DNA of 64,000 nucleotides from Neurospora intermedia (taxonomy: Eukaryota; Ascomycota; Sordariomycetes; Sordariales; Sordariaceae): contig BTPP01000002.1 in NCBI GenBank assembly GCA_037102815.1, positions 3,596,001 through 3,660,000 on the forward strand, in the 5' to 3' direction. The position numbers and the translations under genes are program-made. The notes beneath the pieces were generated by a model, which worked only from the letters and a program-made list of their open reading frames with translations, had not been told where the DNA came from and ran no database searches. Of this stretch, positions 44,169-56,414 are shown one piece after another; the first letter of the stretch is position 1, and every line of letters begins with the position of its first letter.

Positions 44169-45101
44169 GGGGTGACTTGCATTTCTGACGTTTTCTCCCG
44201 TCCCTGTCTGGAATTCGAACCCCACATGAGCTCCCCCGGGGTCATCGAATTCGAGTTCATCTATGTATCCTTTCCGTGTTGCCATTGGTAATTTTAGGCT
44301 GGTCAGCAAGTGTTTGTTTCTTCAATTCCATGGACATCAGATGGAATAATGACGAGATGAGAGTTGGTAGCTTCATGATTGGGCTGACATAGTGACTACT
44401 TGCCTGGGTTCATTTCTATGTACACATGGAAGCTATGTAAATGACACTCTTGAGCCTTATTCTCCAGGGGCACTTTTATAACAGGGACATGGTTTCGACT
44501 CATTTGTCACTCCCGAGGAGCAATAGTGTACATAATGTAGGAAGTGTGTAGTATGTCTTTAAAGTGACGTTATATCATGGAGCGTTATGGCATCATACTA
44601 CTATTATGGAGCAGGCTCTGGGGACCTCTACGTAAAGCTCCATCTACACTATACATACACAAAAATCTAATCTGGACTGAAGGAGGGTTGATCGATCTCG
44701 GACATTGAAGATCTCGTTCACACACTGACCACAGCTGGACCACCATCAAGGCCACGCTGGCCCATGTCCTCTTAACAGACATCACATCTCCCCCCTTGTG
44801 CTGCCAGGTTCTCCAGACTGCCCGACGTCGCGAGCCGTTTCCCGTTTTCCGTTTCCCCTGGCCAGTTGAAGCCTCGCAGTCTTGGCAGACCAGTTTCCTT
44901 GTCGGGTCCACTGAAACAAATGTTGAACCAACCAACAGAGCCACTGCAACCCACCACTGTCCCCCAAACAATTGGGGCTGCGCTAATCTCGACGCCGCGA
45001 CCGCGCTCCCAAGGTGGAACTGAAAGTAAACACAACATCCAAACACTCCCAATTCTTCCTCGCATGTCGCCGGTTCATACGCCGACTGCGCTCTTCTCGC
45101 C

Positions 45102-47661
45102 ATGCCGCCATCGTCAATTCCTCAACCCGGCCAAGGTAAGCCGCCCTTGCGACGCGGTTCTATAAGCGGTCCCTCAGGCCCGCAGGCACAGTTTCGCGCC
45201 AGCATTGGAGCCAGCGCCATTCCACGTCCACAGACAGCGCTCAGAGGATCTAGGGTACGTTTCCGCCTGTCGCAAACCAAATAAGATTATTGACTCAAGA
45301 TGACGTCCTGACTGTGGTTCCAATGCGTAGCCCGGAAGTTTTCGCGCTCCGATTAGTGCTCAGCCCTCTTTCGCCTCGAATCCCAGCGGCGATTCCCATA
45401 TTCCGCTATCGATTGCCAACTTGAGCCGTTCGAGTTCGCGCCAAGGTCGTACGCCGACCGGGCCATCACCACCGCCCGCTAACGATGAAGCCGCAGCCAG
45501 CTCGACACATCCGACGCGGGATAGCAGCAAGGAGAACATTGCCCCGCCAGATGCAGCAGAGTACGAAGCCCAGAGGCGGCGCATCGAAGAGCTAAAGGCC
45601 GAGGTTGGCACTCTCAACTACCAGATCAGCAACTATGAACAGGAAAAGGAGTTGGGACGATTGCAGATGGAAAACGAAATGCGCGATATCCGTCGACAAG
45701 CTGAGCAGGATTTTAAAGCAAAACAAGCCGCCGATGCCGAAAAGTCCAAGGCGCTGCGACATGCTGAGTCGCTGCAAGCCGAGTTAGACGCCCTACGAGC
45801 CGAAAAGGAGACCCAAAAACGAGAACTCAATGCGAAGACAAGGGAAGCACAGGAAGAGGCAAGACTACTTCGGGAACAAGTTGAGGAGTTGAAGGCTGCT
45901 AAGGAGGAAGCAGCACGGCTAGCGGAGCGGGAAATCACCGAATTAAAGGCGAAGGTAACTGTGTTGGAGAGGACCGCGCAAGAGACAGAGGAGGAGAACA
46001 GAACACTAAAGGATACCCTCGGAAAAGTCAATGCCCAACTGGCAGAGCGAGACGACACAATAGGCAAACTCGATGCCGAGGTTCTTCGACTCAAAGCTCA
46101 CACGGGCGATGCCGAGACAGTGTCCGTGATCCGCAGGGAGCTTTCGGACCAAGTGAACCACATTCGGATGCTCGAGTCTAAGAACCGTGAGCAAATAACA
46201 GAGCTCAAACACTTGCGACAGGTTTACAAGGCCGTGGAGGTAGTAGAGGAAGAGAAACGGACTCTACAGAGGAAGTTGGAAGCAGCACAAACTTTGGAGA
46301 CCGAGCTGGCCGAGGAACGAAGGCAACGTCTCAGGCTAGAGGATGAAAGGAGATCATGGACCGCATACTTGGAGTCGAATTCAGAGGGTCCCGTCGAGTT
46401 CGACTCGCCGGAAGCCGTAGCAAGGGCATTGGTGGAGGAGCGTTTCCGCTCCGCCTCGCTGACCGAGCGGTTGGGTGCTCTCCAGCCGGAGATTGCCGAC
46501 CGTGATAACATCATCAAGTCATTGGAGGATGAGAAGGCGAGACTTCTCGAACAAATTGAGAAACTTCGGGCAAGCAGCGGTCCTTCTGCTAACGACAAGG
46601 CCCGCGCCCGTCTAGACAGGCAGCGCGCCCTCGCCGTCAAGGAGGTGGAGTACCTACGCGCCCAACTCAAGACCTTTGACATGGAAGACGTCACCATGCA
46701 ACCCGAGCAGCTCGACGAGCAAAAAGCCAAGCGGATCCAAGAGCTTGAGGACCTCGTCGACAAGTACAAAGAAGAGGTTAACACCCTCCACGCCGACCTG
46801 ACCTCCCTCGAATCCGCCAGCACCAGCCCCGTCCAACCCGTCCTGGCCGGCACCAAACGGCCCCGCGACGATCACGACGGCGCCGAGTCCGAGCAAATCG
46901 GCCAACTTGCCCGCAAGAACCGCAAGCTCCAATCTGAGTTCTCCGACTTGCAAACCGCCCACCGCATCCTCCAAAAAGAGCACGAAGTAACCACCTCCCA
47001 GCTCGCCGCCGCCAAGGAACAACTCAAAACCCGCATCCTCTCGCTGCGCGACAACCCAACCTCGGAATACGAAAAGATCAAGACCGACACCCTTAAAGCC
47101 CTCAAGCTCGAGAACGCCGAGCTGCTCGCCCACCTCGAGCGCCAACCGACCCTCTTCGCGACCGTCCCCGCCACCCAAATCGCCGCGCTCAAACGCGAAA
47201 TATCCGCCGCGCAAGCCGAGACGGCCTCGGCCCAAAAACGCGCCGACCGTCTAAAACAAGTATGGGCAGCCAAGTCTGCCGAGTTCAAAGAGGCCGTGTT
47301 CAGCACCCTGGGGTGGACCGTGACGTTCATCCCCGGAGGCAAGATGCGGGTGGAAAGTGTTTATTACCCTTCCAAGACGGAGGAGCACGAGAACAGCATC
47401 GTCTTCGATGGCGAGAAGGGCACGATGAAGGTGGGCGGAGGACCGAGGAGCGAGTTTGCGAACAGGATCGCGGATAATATTCGGTTTTGGGTCAGGGAGA
47501 GGGGAGAGGTGCCGTGCTTTCTGGCGGCGTTAACGTTGGAGTTTTATGAGGAAATGCATGGGGCGAAGCAGTTGCAGGCGGCTGGAGGAGGCGAAAGTGG
47601 CAGTGGGAGTGGAAGTGGGACGCCTATGGAGGGGGTGACTGGGGGGACTGCTTCGGCTTAG
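45102..47661 (+). CDS. mad1: Spindle assembly checkpoint protein Mad1
   Basis: Exons 45102-45254 and 45331-47661, 827 aa. Mad1 holds Mad2 at unattached kinetochores and at nuclear pores to delay anaphase. Visible: a basic, Ser/Pro-rich N-terminal tail (MPPSSIPQPGQGKPPLRRGS; a KEN-like segment in DSSKENIAPP near residue 121); a long coiled coil (about 130-620); KNRKLQSEFSDLQ...DNPTSEYEKIKTDTLKALKLENAELL as expected near the Mad2-binding region; and the Mad1 C-terminal domain (KSAEFKEAVFSTLGWTVTFIPGGKMRVESVYYP...FWVRERGEVPCFLAALTLEFYEE). The intron 45255-45330 has a GTACGT donor and a GCGTAG acceptor and joins frames at phase 0. A short Gly/Ser tail ends the protein. A GTAAGC at 45133 was not used because the frame continues sensibly. 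Confidence 0.93.
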
Positions 47662-48982
47662 TAGGTCAGCTTGTTCGGTCTGGTATCTGGGCTTCCTGGG
47701 GTGGACGTTGTTTTGGGAAGCATCAATATGGCGTTGGTGAACATTTTCTTTGCTTTTGCTTTGCGTTGCTTCACAAGCTGGTCAAAAAGAAAGTGACAGA
47801 CTTGAACGTTCGGGATGCTTAGTTTCCCCTCTCTATCAGGCCCTTTGGCCTTTACCGCGCAGAATGGATGAAGAGCAAAATTGCACTACACATACATACA
47901 TAATTTGACTTTGAACAACGAGGAAAATGGGACGAAAGAAGGGAGAACTATCTACTTCTCACGCTGTTGCTGTCAATCGCGAATTCGAGTCCAAGCACGC
48001 AGTAACGAATTACAGAACGTTGACAACTTTCAACGATTCATGAGTTACGAGACAAGTACTGAGTGATGAATAATCGTGATCTGGGTTTATATGTATCAAC
48101 CACCAATTACCATATGTATCGATATGTGTAATTTCCGTGTCGTGTCAGTAGTAACCCAGCTTCTTCTAAGCATCTCCATAGGTAGGTTTACCTAAGAGTG
48201 GAACCATCAGAGTTCCATGTTATTGGTGGCCCTGCTGGTTCGGTTACGAGCAGTAGTACTGAACTCTTGGGATATGGCGATTGGAGAGAAAATGTCCCAA
48301 ATTAAAGACAGATAAAAGAAATAAAAATAGAAAATGAAGTGGAAAGTCGATTAGCGAGATTACCCGAGATCTCATCATGGGTCTAATAAGCTTGAGCCCC
48401 TTTACACATGCCCCCCCCCTTATTAGTTATTAAGCATCTCGTCATGGCTTTAGGTAGTTACCTACCTACCTAGCTTACCTTTGCTCTCGTTGACAAATGT
48501 TAACCGCCAATTGTAACGATGACGGTGGGCACAGAGATCGTCATCATCAAAGAGGTAGAATGAAAGATTTTCCAAACTGGCCTTACCAACAGACAACCAG
48601 ATGCGAAAATGAACAATAATAAACCGCCCACAGTATCTGAACTTAGTTAATCATGAGTGGTATTTTTTGGAGCATGATGGTAATAACTATGACAAAAAGA
48701 AAAGAAAAAAAAAATGGGTAAGGTAGGTAATTAATGAAGTGCCATGCAAAAAAAAGAGGATGACAGGCCAACATTGTACCTTGGGACGTTAGTTCAAAAC
48801 CAACCATAACAAAACAAACAAAAAAAAAGTACGATGATATCCATTACATGGAGAGATAGATTGTGGACAAGATCAGATAGCCACTTTTTACCCTTTCATA
48901 TGGCTTTTCGTCACATGGCTACACAGATGACCACAGTCTCTCCGTCCCAATTTTCTTCTCCTCTTATCCCCCCTATTCACTT
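47662..48982. other. Convergent 3' region, mad1 and syp1
   Basis: 1.3 kb of AT-rich tail-to-tail sequence with A-runs near 48700-48830 and short ACCT/AGGT arrays near 48460-48480. No gene is seen. Confidence 0.55.
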
Positions 48983-51900
48983 TCACTTGGCCTCATATTT
49001 CCCGCCGATCAACTTTCTCGACAAAGGAACCTCAGCCCACGTCCTGCCGTCCTTACCCAGCGGAGGTGAAATCGGTCCCTTGTCATCCGCAAATGGATCC
49101 TCTTCCTCCGACTGTTCTTCCGCCTTTTCCTTGCCCTTGCCTTCCACGAGCCTCGATACTGAAATGCCGCTACCCACTTCGCCTGCCGGAGGAGCTGTGT
49201 ATTCCCACCTGACCTCAATGTGCCCGGGGTGTGGTTCACCGTTTTGCTCGCCAATTACGCGGCAGATAATCTTGGCCCAGTCATCCGTCAGTGTCAACTC
49301 GGGGATTCTCCAGTACACAAGATGCTTCTCCTTCAGGTGGGTGCCGGAAGGCTTGGTCTGGACACCACTTGCGCGGGCACCCTCGTACGTCGCGACAAAG
49401 GTCACATTGTGAAGGACAATAGGGCGCTGCAACGTCACAGAGGGGTTGAGGCGGTACTGAAGCAAAAGACCAAGCTTATCTCCCTGGGGTTTCCAAACGG
49501 GGTTGATGCTGATCGGGCAGTGGGAGGACACGAGGGCGGTATCGTTCTCGGCGTGGACTCGGTAGGTAAAAGCGGGAGTGGATATAGTCGTGAGGTGTGA
49601 GGTGTTAATGGTGAACTCATCCGGGGAAGTGGCGTCGCTAGTAACAAAGAGGCGATTGGGTCCAATAGACTCAAGGCGAGCAAAGTTGTTGAGACGTATT
49701 ATTTGATTATCTGCAGTTACCGTTAGCCAAACTGGACAGCTTTCATGACGTGTCACATAATACATACCGGTCTGGAGGTTATGAGGGTCGGACTTGTATG
49801 AGAGAGCGATTTCACCAGTAACTTTAACGGACTTAGCCTCTCCATCCTGGAAAAGAGCGGAGACGGTTTCAATGATGGACGAGTGTAGGCCTGGGCCAAA
49901 ATCAGGTCCGTGGATGTCCTGATGCTTCAGATGCGCAATGCCACCGTAAGCTGAGCCCGCTCCATATGACGTTCCAGACCGAATAGACTGATTATCGGAA
50001 GCATGCGAGGCACGGCTTGGCTCTGAGCCCAGAGTTATCGGTGGTGTAGACCTAATAATGGATGAAGCCGTAGCTGGCAGGGATGGTGATGAGGGGAAAG
50101 GATTTTCGGGGTGATCCGGTACTGGCATAGCAGGTATGTACATGGTATGACGCACATCTCTCCTGCCTCTAACAGTGCCTGCCTTGCGATTCGGGAGTCC
50201 CATAGCCGTGAGTGTATGGGCGACGTTCGACAGGGCCGCTTGCTTCGCATCTTGGTCTTCTTCCGCAATGGGTTCGTTCTGAATGTTGAGCTTGAACAAG
50301 TGATCAGGCTCTTCAGCGGCCGCCTCCTTTTGGGCCTCGGCGATGGGGTCGTGGGAATACTGAGGAATGGTATAGCCCTCGGCATCCTTCGCAGGCTCCT
50401 CTTGAGGTTGTGACTGCTGGGTAGAGGCAGGAGGTGCCGAGGGAGCGGCATCGAAAATATTCTCGGCTGTACCATTGGTGAGGTTGTTGGAAGTCGGTCG
50501 TGGCTGGCTAGACTCGGCCTGTCCGTCCCCAGAGTTGAATCCATTTGTACCGCCATGCAAGAAATCATTAATGTTGTCCCTCTTCACCCGCTCATCTGAG
50601 GTTGAAGGTCTTTCGGCCATGGACGACAGCCTGTGAGGATGGGACTCTGCCAGATTGTGAGAGGACCCCCCTGGAGATAATGTCTGACCATGACTACTTC
50701 CAAGACCGCGAGTGAAGGCGCCAAGGGCCTTAGGGGGACCCAACTGTCCGAATCCCCCATGAATGCTCTGCCTTCGACGTCCTAGCATTGTTCCAATACG
50801 GCTGCGTAGCTTCGAATCTATTTCAATTGTTTAGTAGGCCGATAGCGCATCCCCATGAGAAGGGCCACACATACCTGACTGATCTCTAAAGCCGGAGTGT
50901 TGACTCATGCCGTCATCGTCGTGCAGTGGAGTGCCCGGAGGGGGTCCCACGGGCGGGCTCCCTCCGCCAGCAGAGCTCGATTGTCTAGCCGTGGTCGTCC
51001 TCCTTTCAAACTTTGTCCTTCCAGCCGTAACCTTGCTGACGAAGTTGTGAATTTCCAGGCCCGTGTTAACTTCGAGCATCGTGTTCAACACCTCCTCCGC
51101 TGCCGCCTGGGTCCGAGTGGCTTGGTCAACTTCGTGGGTCTGCAACTGAGTCAAGACATCGCGTAGGTGGTTGGTTCTTTGTTCGTCGAGAGCCTGGAGG
51201 GTTTCGAAGATAAACGGCGCCTGCGATTCCCATTGTTGCGAGGCAGCTTCCAGTCTCGATGCGGCCGCGTCCACTTTTTGGCTCCTGGCCTTCCCACCCT
51301 TCTTTGAAAGCTTTTCGGACTTTTCGGCAGCATCGTCGAGCTCTTTTGCCATCGTTTGAAGGTTGGCATTGATGGTGTTGATGTTCTGCATCTCCTTGCG
51401 GGACTGGAAGCTGCGAAGGGGTTGTTCGACATCCTTATCGATGCGCTGGGCGTATAGCTGGTGGGAAGCCGCAATTCCATCGGTCGACGAGAGGATCTTG
51501 TCCCATGGTGCTTGAAAGACACTATTCAATGGACATTGTCAGTTCTCTGTATTAGGAAGCGAGGGCGGGATTGGAATCGCAATTGGAATCGGAATCGCAA
51601 TTCTGAGGGGGGAAGAGGAGGGAGAGAGCGGGGAGTGGTGCGACGAACCCTAGCTCGGATGCGGCATTGGGAACCTTGAAGAGAAGCAACTTGCGCAAGC
51701 CGGCAACATATTGCTCCTCAACTCTCCTGCGTTCCTGTGGTTTGTTTCTTCAGTTTCGTTGTCCTATCGGTGGCGGATTGTTCTCGGGCGGTCGGCGCAT
51801 TCATACCTGAAGCCAGTCCGCAATTTCCTGGTTGACTTTTGCGATCCGCTTGACCCGGTCCGAGAATATTTGTACTGCTTGGTTGGGCTGGAGGCTGGCC

Positions 51901-52002
51901 TAGAGCAGAGTCAATGGTTAAAATTGCCTTCCCAGAAACTCGGGAGAGAAATGCCAGGCTTACCAGCATCGCCGGATACTCTGCTCTCGAAAGGTCGTCC
52001 AT
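48983..52002 (-). CDS. syp1: Syp1/muniscin endocytic adaptor (F-BAR + mu-homology domain)
   Basis: Six exons on the minus strand: 52002-51964, 51899-51807, 51734-51649, 51521-50875, 50817-49768 and 49710-48983; 880 aa. Syp1 is an early endocytic-site protein that bends membrane and selects cargo, and also affects septins. Visible: N-terminal F-BAR helices (MDDLSRAEYPAML, ASLQPNQAVQIFSDRVKRIAKVNQ, ERRRVEEQYVAGLRKL, FQAPWDKILSSTDGIAASH); a Ser/Pro/Gln-rich linker (about 290-600); and a C-terminal muniscin mu-homology domain (SSIIETVSALFQDGEAKSV, ITGEIALSY-like, DNQIIRLNNFARLE, HVEVRWEYTA-type end). All phases agree. The last intron (49711-49767, 57 nt) is stop-free, so its retention is possible. 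ATG 52002 (CACCATGG context) is preferred; an in-frame ATG at 52017 adds MTTPT. Confidence 0.92.
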
Positions 52003-53167
52003 GGTGGGCGTAGTCATGCGATGAGCTGCGCAATTAAAGAAGTCGCTCGGACTGGTGAGGGGAGGGGGGCAACGGCACAGGTCAAACCAACAACAGCAAG
52101 AACGACATTAAGATAAGACGCCGAAGAGGGCGCAAAAGAAGAGGGAATTAATGATTTGTACAGGTAAAAGTAAGGTAGGTAAGAAAATGGAAAGGAGATG
52201 TGTAGAGCGCCAACCTGGAACTAAAAGAAAAGCCGGGTCTGGCGTAATCCAATTTGCGCGAGATGTAATGTTAAAGTTGTAAGGTTGAGTTGGAGTTCTA
52301 GCGGGTAGGTTACCTACTGTAGTTGGTTAGGTAAGGCGTCAGTCAGGGTGCGGATTCGAGGCACTGTAAGGTACCGACGCTTACATGGAACATACGGGCA
52401 TGGCAGGGCAGCAAAGCAATGGAACATGGATTGGAAGTGTGAGGACTGTGCAAGCCCGGCAGGTGGGCGTTCCGAGGCCATCCTGTAATCCGTGCATACA
52501 GCGCTCGTTCGTACTTGGGTAATTACCTCTACCACTGTCCAGGCACCTCGTTCCAGTACCTCTTGGGTCAAGTTCGAGCCCTGGGCGGGCACCGGCGGCA
52601 GGTCCAGTGCTGCCCTGGGACAGCGTGGGTACGTAGCGTAGGCACGAAAACGCAGCTGCCCGAGCTGCAGGGCATTCTGCATCACTTCCCTTCCTGATGT
52701 CACGGGTTGGAGCCTGCGCAGTTGTGGAGATTTTTCTCATTTGATGGAGCCTCGATGGAGCGTGCACAATTCCCCATCAGCTGTCGGCAAGTGCTTGGCT
52801 GGCTGAGTGAGCCAATCAGCATGAGACGTCACAGCCCAATTCCGGGCCGAGCAACCTGCGCTGAGAAGTCGTCGGTACGTACCTTTTTCCTGACGTAACT
52901 AACCCCTGAATGCAATTGCTTACTCAATCGTGCGTACCTCCACCAAAATCGAAATGCCAAACACTTTCACCTGACGCCAAGTCCAACCCCAGATTCGAGA
53001 ATCGATGATCCTTTGATGTTGCGATTGGTTCCTGTCTTCGAAAGCCATCATCTTTTTCTCACTCAGTGTCGTAGATCTCAGCTGTGCGTTGAAAGTTAAC
53101 CGAGAACAAAAACTTGGACACATCGTGCACTCCTCTTTTTGGGTAGGGTGACTGGAAATACTTCAAC
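52003..53167. other. Divergent promoter region of syp1 and the Csk1-like kinase
   Basis: 1.17 kb between head-to-head starts. No gene is seen; open frames on either strand lack family features. Confidence 0.55.
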
Positions 53168-54450
53168 ATGTCCCATTCTCCTCCCGAGAGTCCCGGGATG
53201 ACCTGGAAACAAAGCCTGACGGCCTCGGAACGATATGACAGTATCCAGAAACTGTAAGTCGCTCTGTGCACATCACCTGACACATATGCTTATCAATTAA
53301 CAAGACAGCAGTTTGTGGCCGCGGCAGGACTGAGTGAAAACGCCGTTGCCCTGGAGAAAAACGCCTATGAATCTGCACGCACCAGGGAGGAGTATGATGA
53401 GTTTTGCAACCAGTCCCCTTTTGGATCTTCTGAGGCAGATCAGGCCGCCACGGCTGTTTCTAACGAACAGGATGAAGATGGGAACGCCGAAGTGGATCCT
53501 GGAGTTACCATTGGTGACTATCAAAACTGCTACTACATTACGAGCGGCGTGACTGCCGATGTCTACAGAGCCGGCGACAGGGCGCTCAAGGTCATCGTTG
53601 AGACTCGAAACATTGAGCCTCACAATCCAACACGAGAGGCAAAGCTCCTGGGCCTCTTAAGCAAGCCATGCATTCCTTTGCTCGACACCTTTCGAGACTT
53701 CGAACAGCGTCTGGTCTTAGTCTTTCCATACATGCCGCTGACTCTTGAAAGCCTCCGGGAGCGGGCGCCTCTCACAGACAGCCAAATCCGCATCATTTTC
53801 AAGGATGTCTTTACTGCTTTGGCCTCTTTACATAGCCAGGGAATCATTCACCGCGATGTCAAGCCTTCGGCTATTCTCCTTGAATCCCCCACAGGGCCAG
53901 CCTACCTTTCCGACTTTGGAGCGTCCTGGCATCCGACCCTGTCAGCAGCTACGGAGCCCGCAGACAACAAGATCTTGGATATTGGTACCGGCCCCTACCG
54001 AGCCCCCGAAGTCTTGTTCGGGAATCACTCGTATGGGCCTCCTGTCGACATGTGGGGAGCAGGCGTGATGCTTGCCGAGTGCTGCAGAAGAGGGGCGAAC
54101 AAGCACCTATTCGAGTCCCGGGCTGTGCATGAGGACGGGAATCAACTGGGTCTCATTCTTAGCATATTCAAGACCATTGGGTCACCTACGAGGGAGAGCT
54201 GGCCCGAGGCCGTGAGCTTTAGGACGCCTCCCTTTGACATCTACCGCGAGTTCGAACGTCGCTCATGGGACAAAATTCTTCCGGATGTAACTGAGGATTG
54301 GAGGGAACTGATAAGTGGCCTTGTGAAGTATGATAGCAAAAGAGCTACGGCTGAACAGGTATGTGACCTATCTCCGGTATCAAACCCACTCTTTGCTGAC
54401 GGGTTCACGCTGATTAGGCACTCCGATACCGCTGTATGAATGAAACGTAA
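53168..54450 (+). CDS. Csk1-like CDK-activating protein kinase
   Basis: Exons 53168-53253, 53305-54358 and 54418-54450, 390 aa. Resembles fission yeast Csk1, a monomeric kinase that activates CDKs by T-loop phosphorylation. Visible: a glycine-poor loop (ITSGVTADVYRAGDRALKVIV, Lys present), HRDVKPSAILLE (about 210), SDFGASWHP (about 232), and the activation end DIGTGPYRAPEVLFG with VDMWGAGVMLAECCRRG. The catalytic-loop position normally Asn (HRDxKPxN) is Ala here. The first intron is 51 nt (GTAAGT donor, AACAAG acceptor); the acceptor was chosen because it alone restores phase. The last intron (GTATGT donor, CTGAC branch, GATTAG acceptor) gives the usual ...TAEQALR end; reading through it instead ends at 54439. 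Confidence 0.8.
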
Positions 54451-56414
54451 TAATGTTTTTCAGACAAACAAGTTGATGGACGCGGTGGGCGTTGTTACTT
54501 CTTTATCCAAGGGCGTAGGGAGAGCAGGATTGACGTATAGGACTTTGTTCTGGATGGAGTCTGTGACTTTGTCTTGAGAAGAATCGGGTGAAAGTCTTTC
54601 AATGTACTCTTGTCTTTGCGTTGAACTCCGACTCAGTCGAGCCAAGAAGATTACTTGATGGTTGTATGCGCTGTAGCCCAGAGCCAAACTTGACCCTTAC
54701 CGCAACCCAGGCTTGAGGAACTCCGTCTCCAAAACCGGAACATTAAATGTGGGCCGACGGCGACGAAAGATGCGGCGGAGAGCATTCTGGACGAGTTTGC
54801 AACGAAGAAACAATTTCCCAAGAAAATCGAAATCATCCTCAATTATCGATCGAAATAAGCAACAGGTGAGCAGAGCACAAAAAGAAAAGATAATGGAACG
54901 GGGAAAAAGAAAGCATTTGGCACCTCTCCAAATGTTGGACAGTGTAAAGAAGTGGAATCCGGGCGTGAGGTGTCCGTGCGCGTGATGTTGGATGAGCGCT
55001 CTGCCGTTGTGGGCTGCTGGGAGCTACGAGCTCACCCCTGCAAGCGGCGTCCACAATTCGACGCAGGTACAGAACTGGTGGGAAGTAACGTTCATCCAAA
55101 CAAATTGCGGGTGAAGCGGGGATGTTCGACGTTTATCGTGGTTGACCATCCAACCTAAGTTGTGAAACATGGAACATTCCCTTCATCTTCCATCCTGCCG
55201 TTTGTTGACAAAACTTGGAAGAGCAAGCTACCGTCAAGTTATTCTTCCAACGCCGAGGAAGAGGCGAACAGACAGAAGAATATCTTCCGCCGATTGCAAC
55301 CTCGACAATGACGACAAACAGAAAGTCTACAAGACCGCGGATGTGGTGAAGTGACGTTTCGCGAGGGGCGAGGAATCAAGAAACTAGCCCGCTGTAGGGC
55401 AGTCAGCAAGATGAGCAGGGGAAATACCAGGTTTGTTTACAGGAACAGTATGGGGTAACAGGGCTGCTACCTAGTCATGGATGGTTCCATTGCTGGGGTT
55501 CGGAGCTGGGCGTTGATCAACCGCCGTCTGGTCACCCAATTCACCTCACATCTTGGGATGGGAGCTCGGAAGTCTCAACGGTCCTGAATAATCTTATATC
55601 ATGCAGGACGGATCGTAGACAAGTATCGAATTCGAAGGAATTTGAAAAAGTGACCAAGACTAAGTTTGTAGGTGTTTCCTCAATCCTCAGCTATCTCTTC
55701 CTTTTGCATCGTGCCTTTCTCCCTTCCTTCGCACATATTTTCGCATCGTCCATTCCAACCTTCTGGTACCGCTTCCTCGCAACCAATCACGAGCGACCCC
55801 AGGCTGTTTCAACTTCACCCATCAACGACAGCCAACGGTTCAGCATCCCAAACAGAATCTCGCAACGCGTTACACCAGTCCTTACTTTGGGATTGGACAT
55901 ATCATCAGACCTGGGGGCCGTCTGGGGGTCAGCGACTAGCCATACATACCTCTACGGACAGGTACGACGGTTCCGCAAAAAGTTTATTTCCCCCCGGGGT
56001 TCACAAAGCACCAGACACAGTCGACTTGTTCTCCGGGTCGCGGGAAACGGCCACGCTTAAATACTGCCGACCACCTCTCGCATCCTGACGATTCGTTCAA
56101 TCCCAAGACCTTTTCGTTCCAGGCCTCTCTAGACTGAAACGCATCCCTGCTGGCCGGGTTGGCAGACACTCGCTCAGATATTTTGAGTTCGGTATTCTTG
56201 GTCTCGACTTTGGCCTTCTTCTTCACCATATTTAATATTTAATACCGTACCTGAAGCACTCGATCGAGCTAGAAAACGCCCGTCTCGGCTCTCAAGGTTG
56301 TTTATGCTCCAAGCCGTGCCCGGCGCTTGACGATCTTGCAACCTACCCAGCATAAGCGCAGAAGATCGTGGACTAGGAAGACAACAGGATATCAACTTGG
56401 GTTAAAACCTGAAA
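54451..56414. other. Mostly gene-free, with one weak minus-strand frame
   Basis: Nearly 2 kb between the kinase and the proline-rich gene. No recognised gene. A possible small minus-strand gene is listed at 55984-56229. Part of the right half must be promoter and leader for the next gene. Confidence 0.45.
55984..56229 (-). CDS. Possible small lysine-rich protein, 81 aa
   Basis: Start MVKKKAKVETKNTELK, with ISERVSANPASRDAF, SREAWNEKVLGLNESS and FKRGRFPRPGEQVDC further on. Codon choice favours C and G in third positions like the real genes here, and the frame would be divergent from the proline-rich gene at 56415. No family is recognised, no introns are evident, and the plus strand also has readable frames here. 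It could equally be a chance frame in a leader. Confidence 0.25.
   Translation of the reverse strand: MVKKKAKVETKNTELKISERVSANPASRDAFQSREAWNEKVLGLNESSGCERWSAVFKRGRFPRPGEQVDCVWCFVNPGGK

Larger units (their letters stand above)
43333..45101. other. Divergent promoter region of tam41 and mad1
   Basis: 1.77 kb between head-to-head genes. It contains the hAT-like MITE (43811-44168). The mad1-proximal part is C-rich with no further gene; a long minus-strand open frame (44585-45103) has no recognisable features. Confidence 0.55.

Noticed and set aside
44200-44230. GGTTCGAATTC-like B-box on the minus strand
   Set aside because: No A-box and no cloverleaf can be folded around it, so no tRNA.
44585-45103. 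172-codon minus-strand frame in the tam41/mad1 interval
   Set aside because: No domain; overlaps the mad1 leader and start.
54359-54575. Alternative kinase end via a longer intron to an acceptor near 54464
   Set aside because: Phase works, but the shorter intron gives the expected TAEQALR sequence of kinase subdomain XI.
54700-54855. Plus-strand stretch reading LEELRLQNRNIKC...KKIEIILNYRSK
   Set aside because: Protein-like for about 50 codons after a possible acceptor, but no matching upstream exon or family was found; may be chance.
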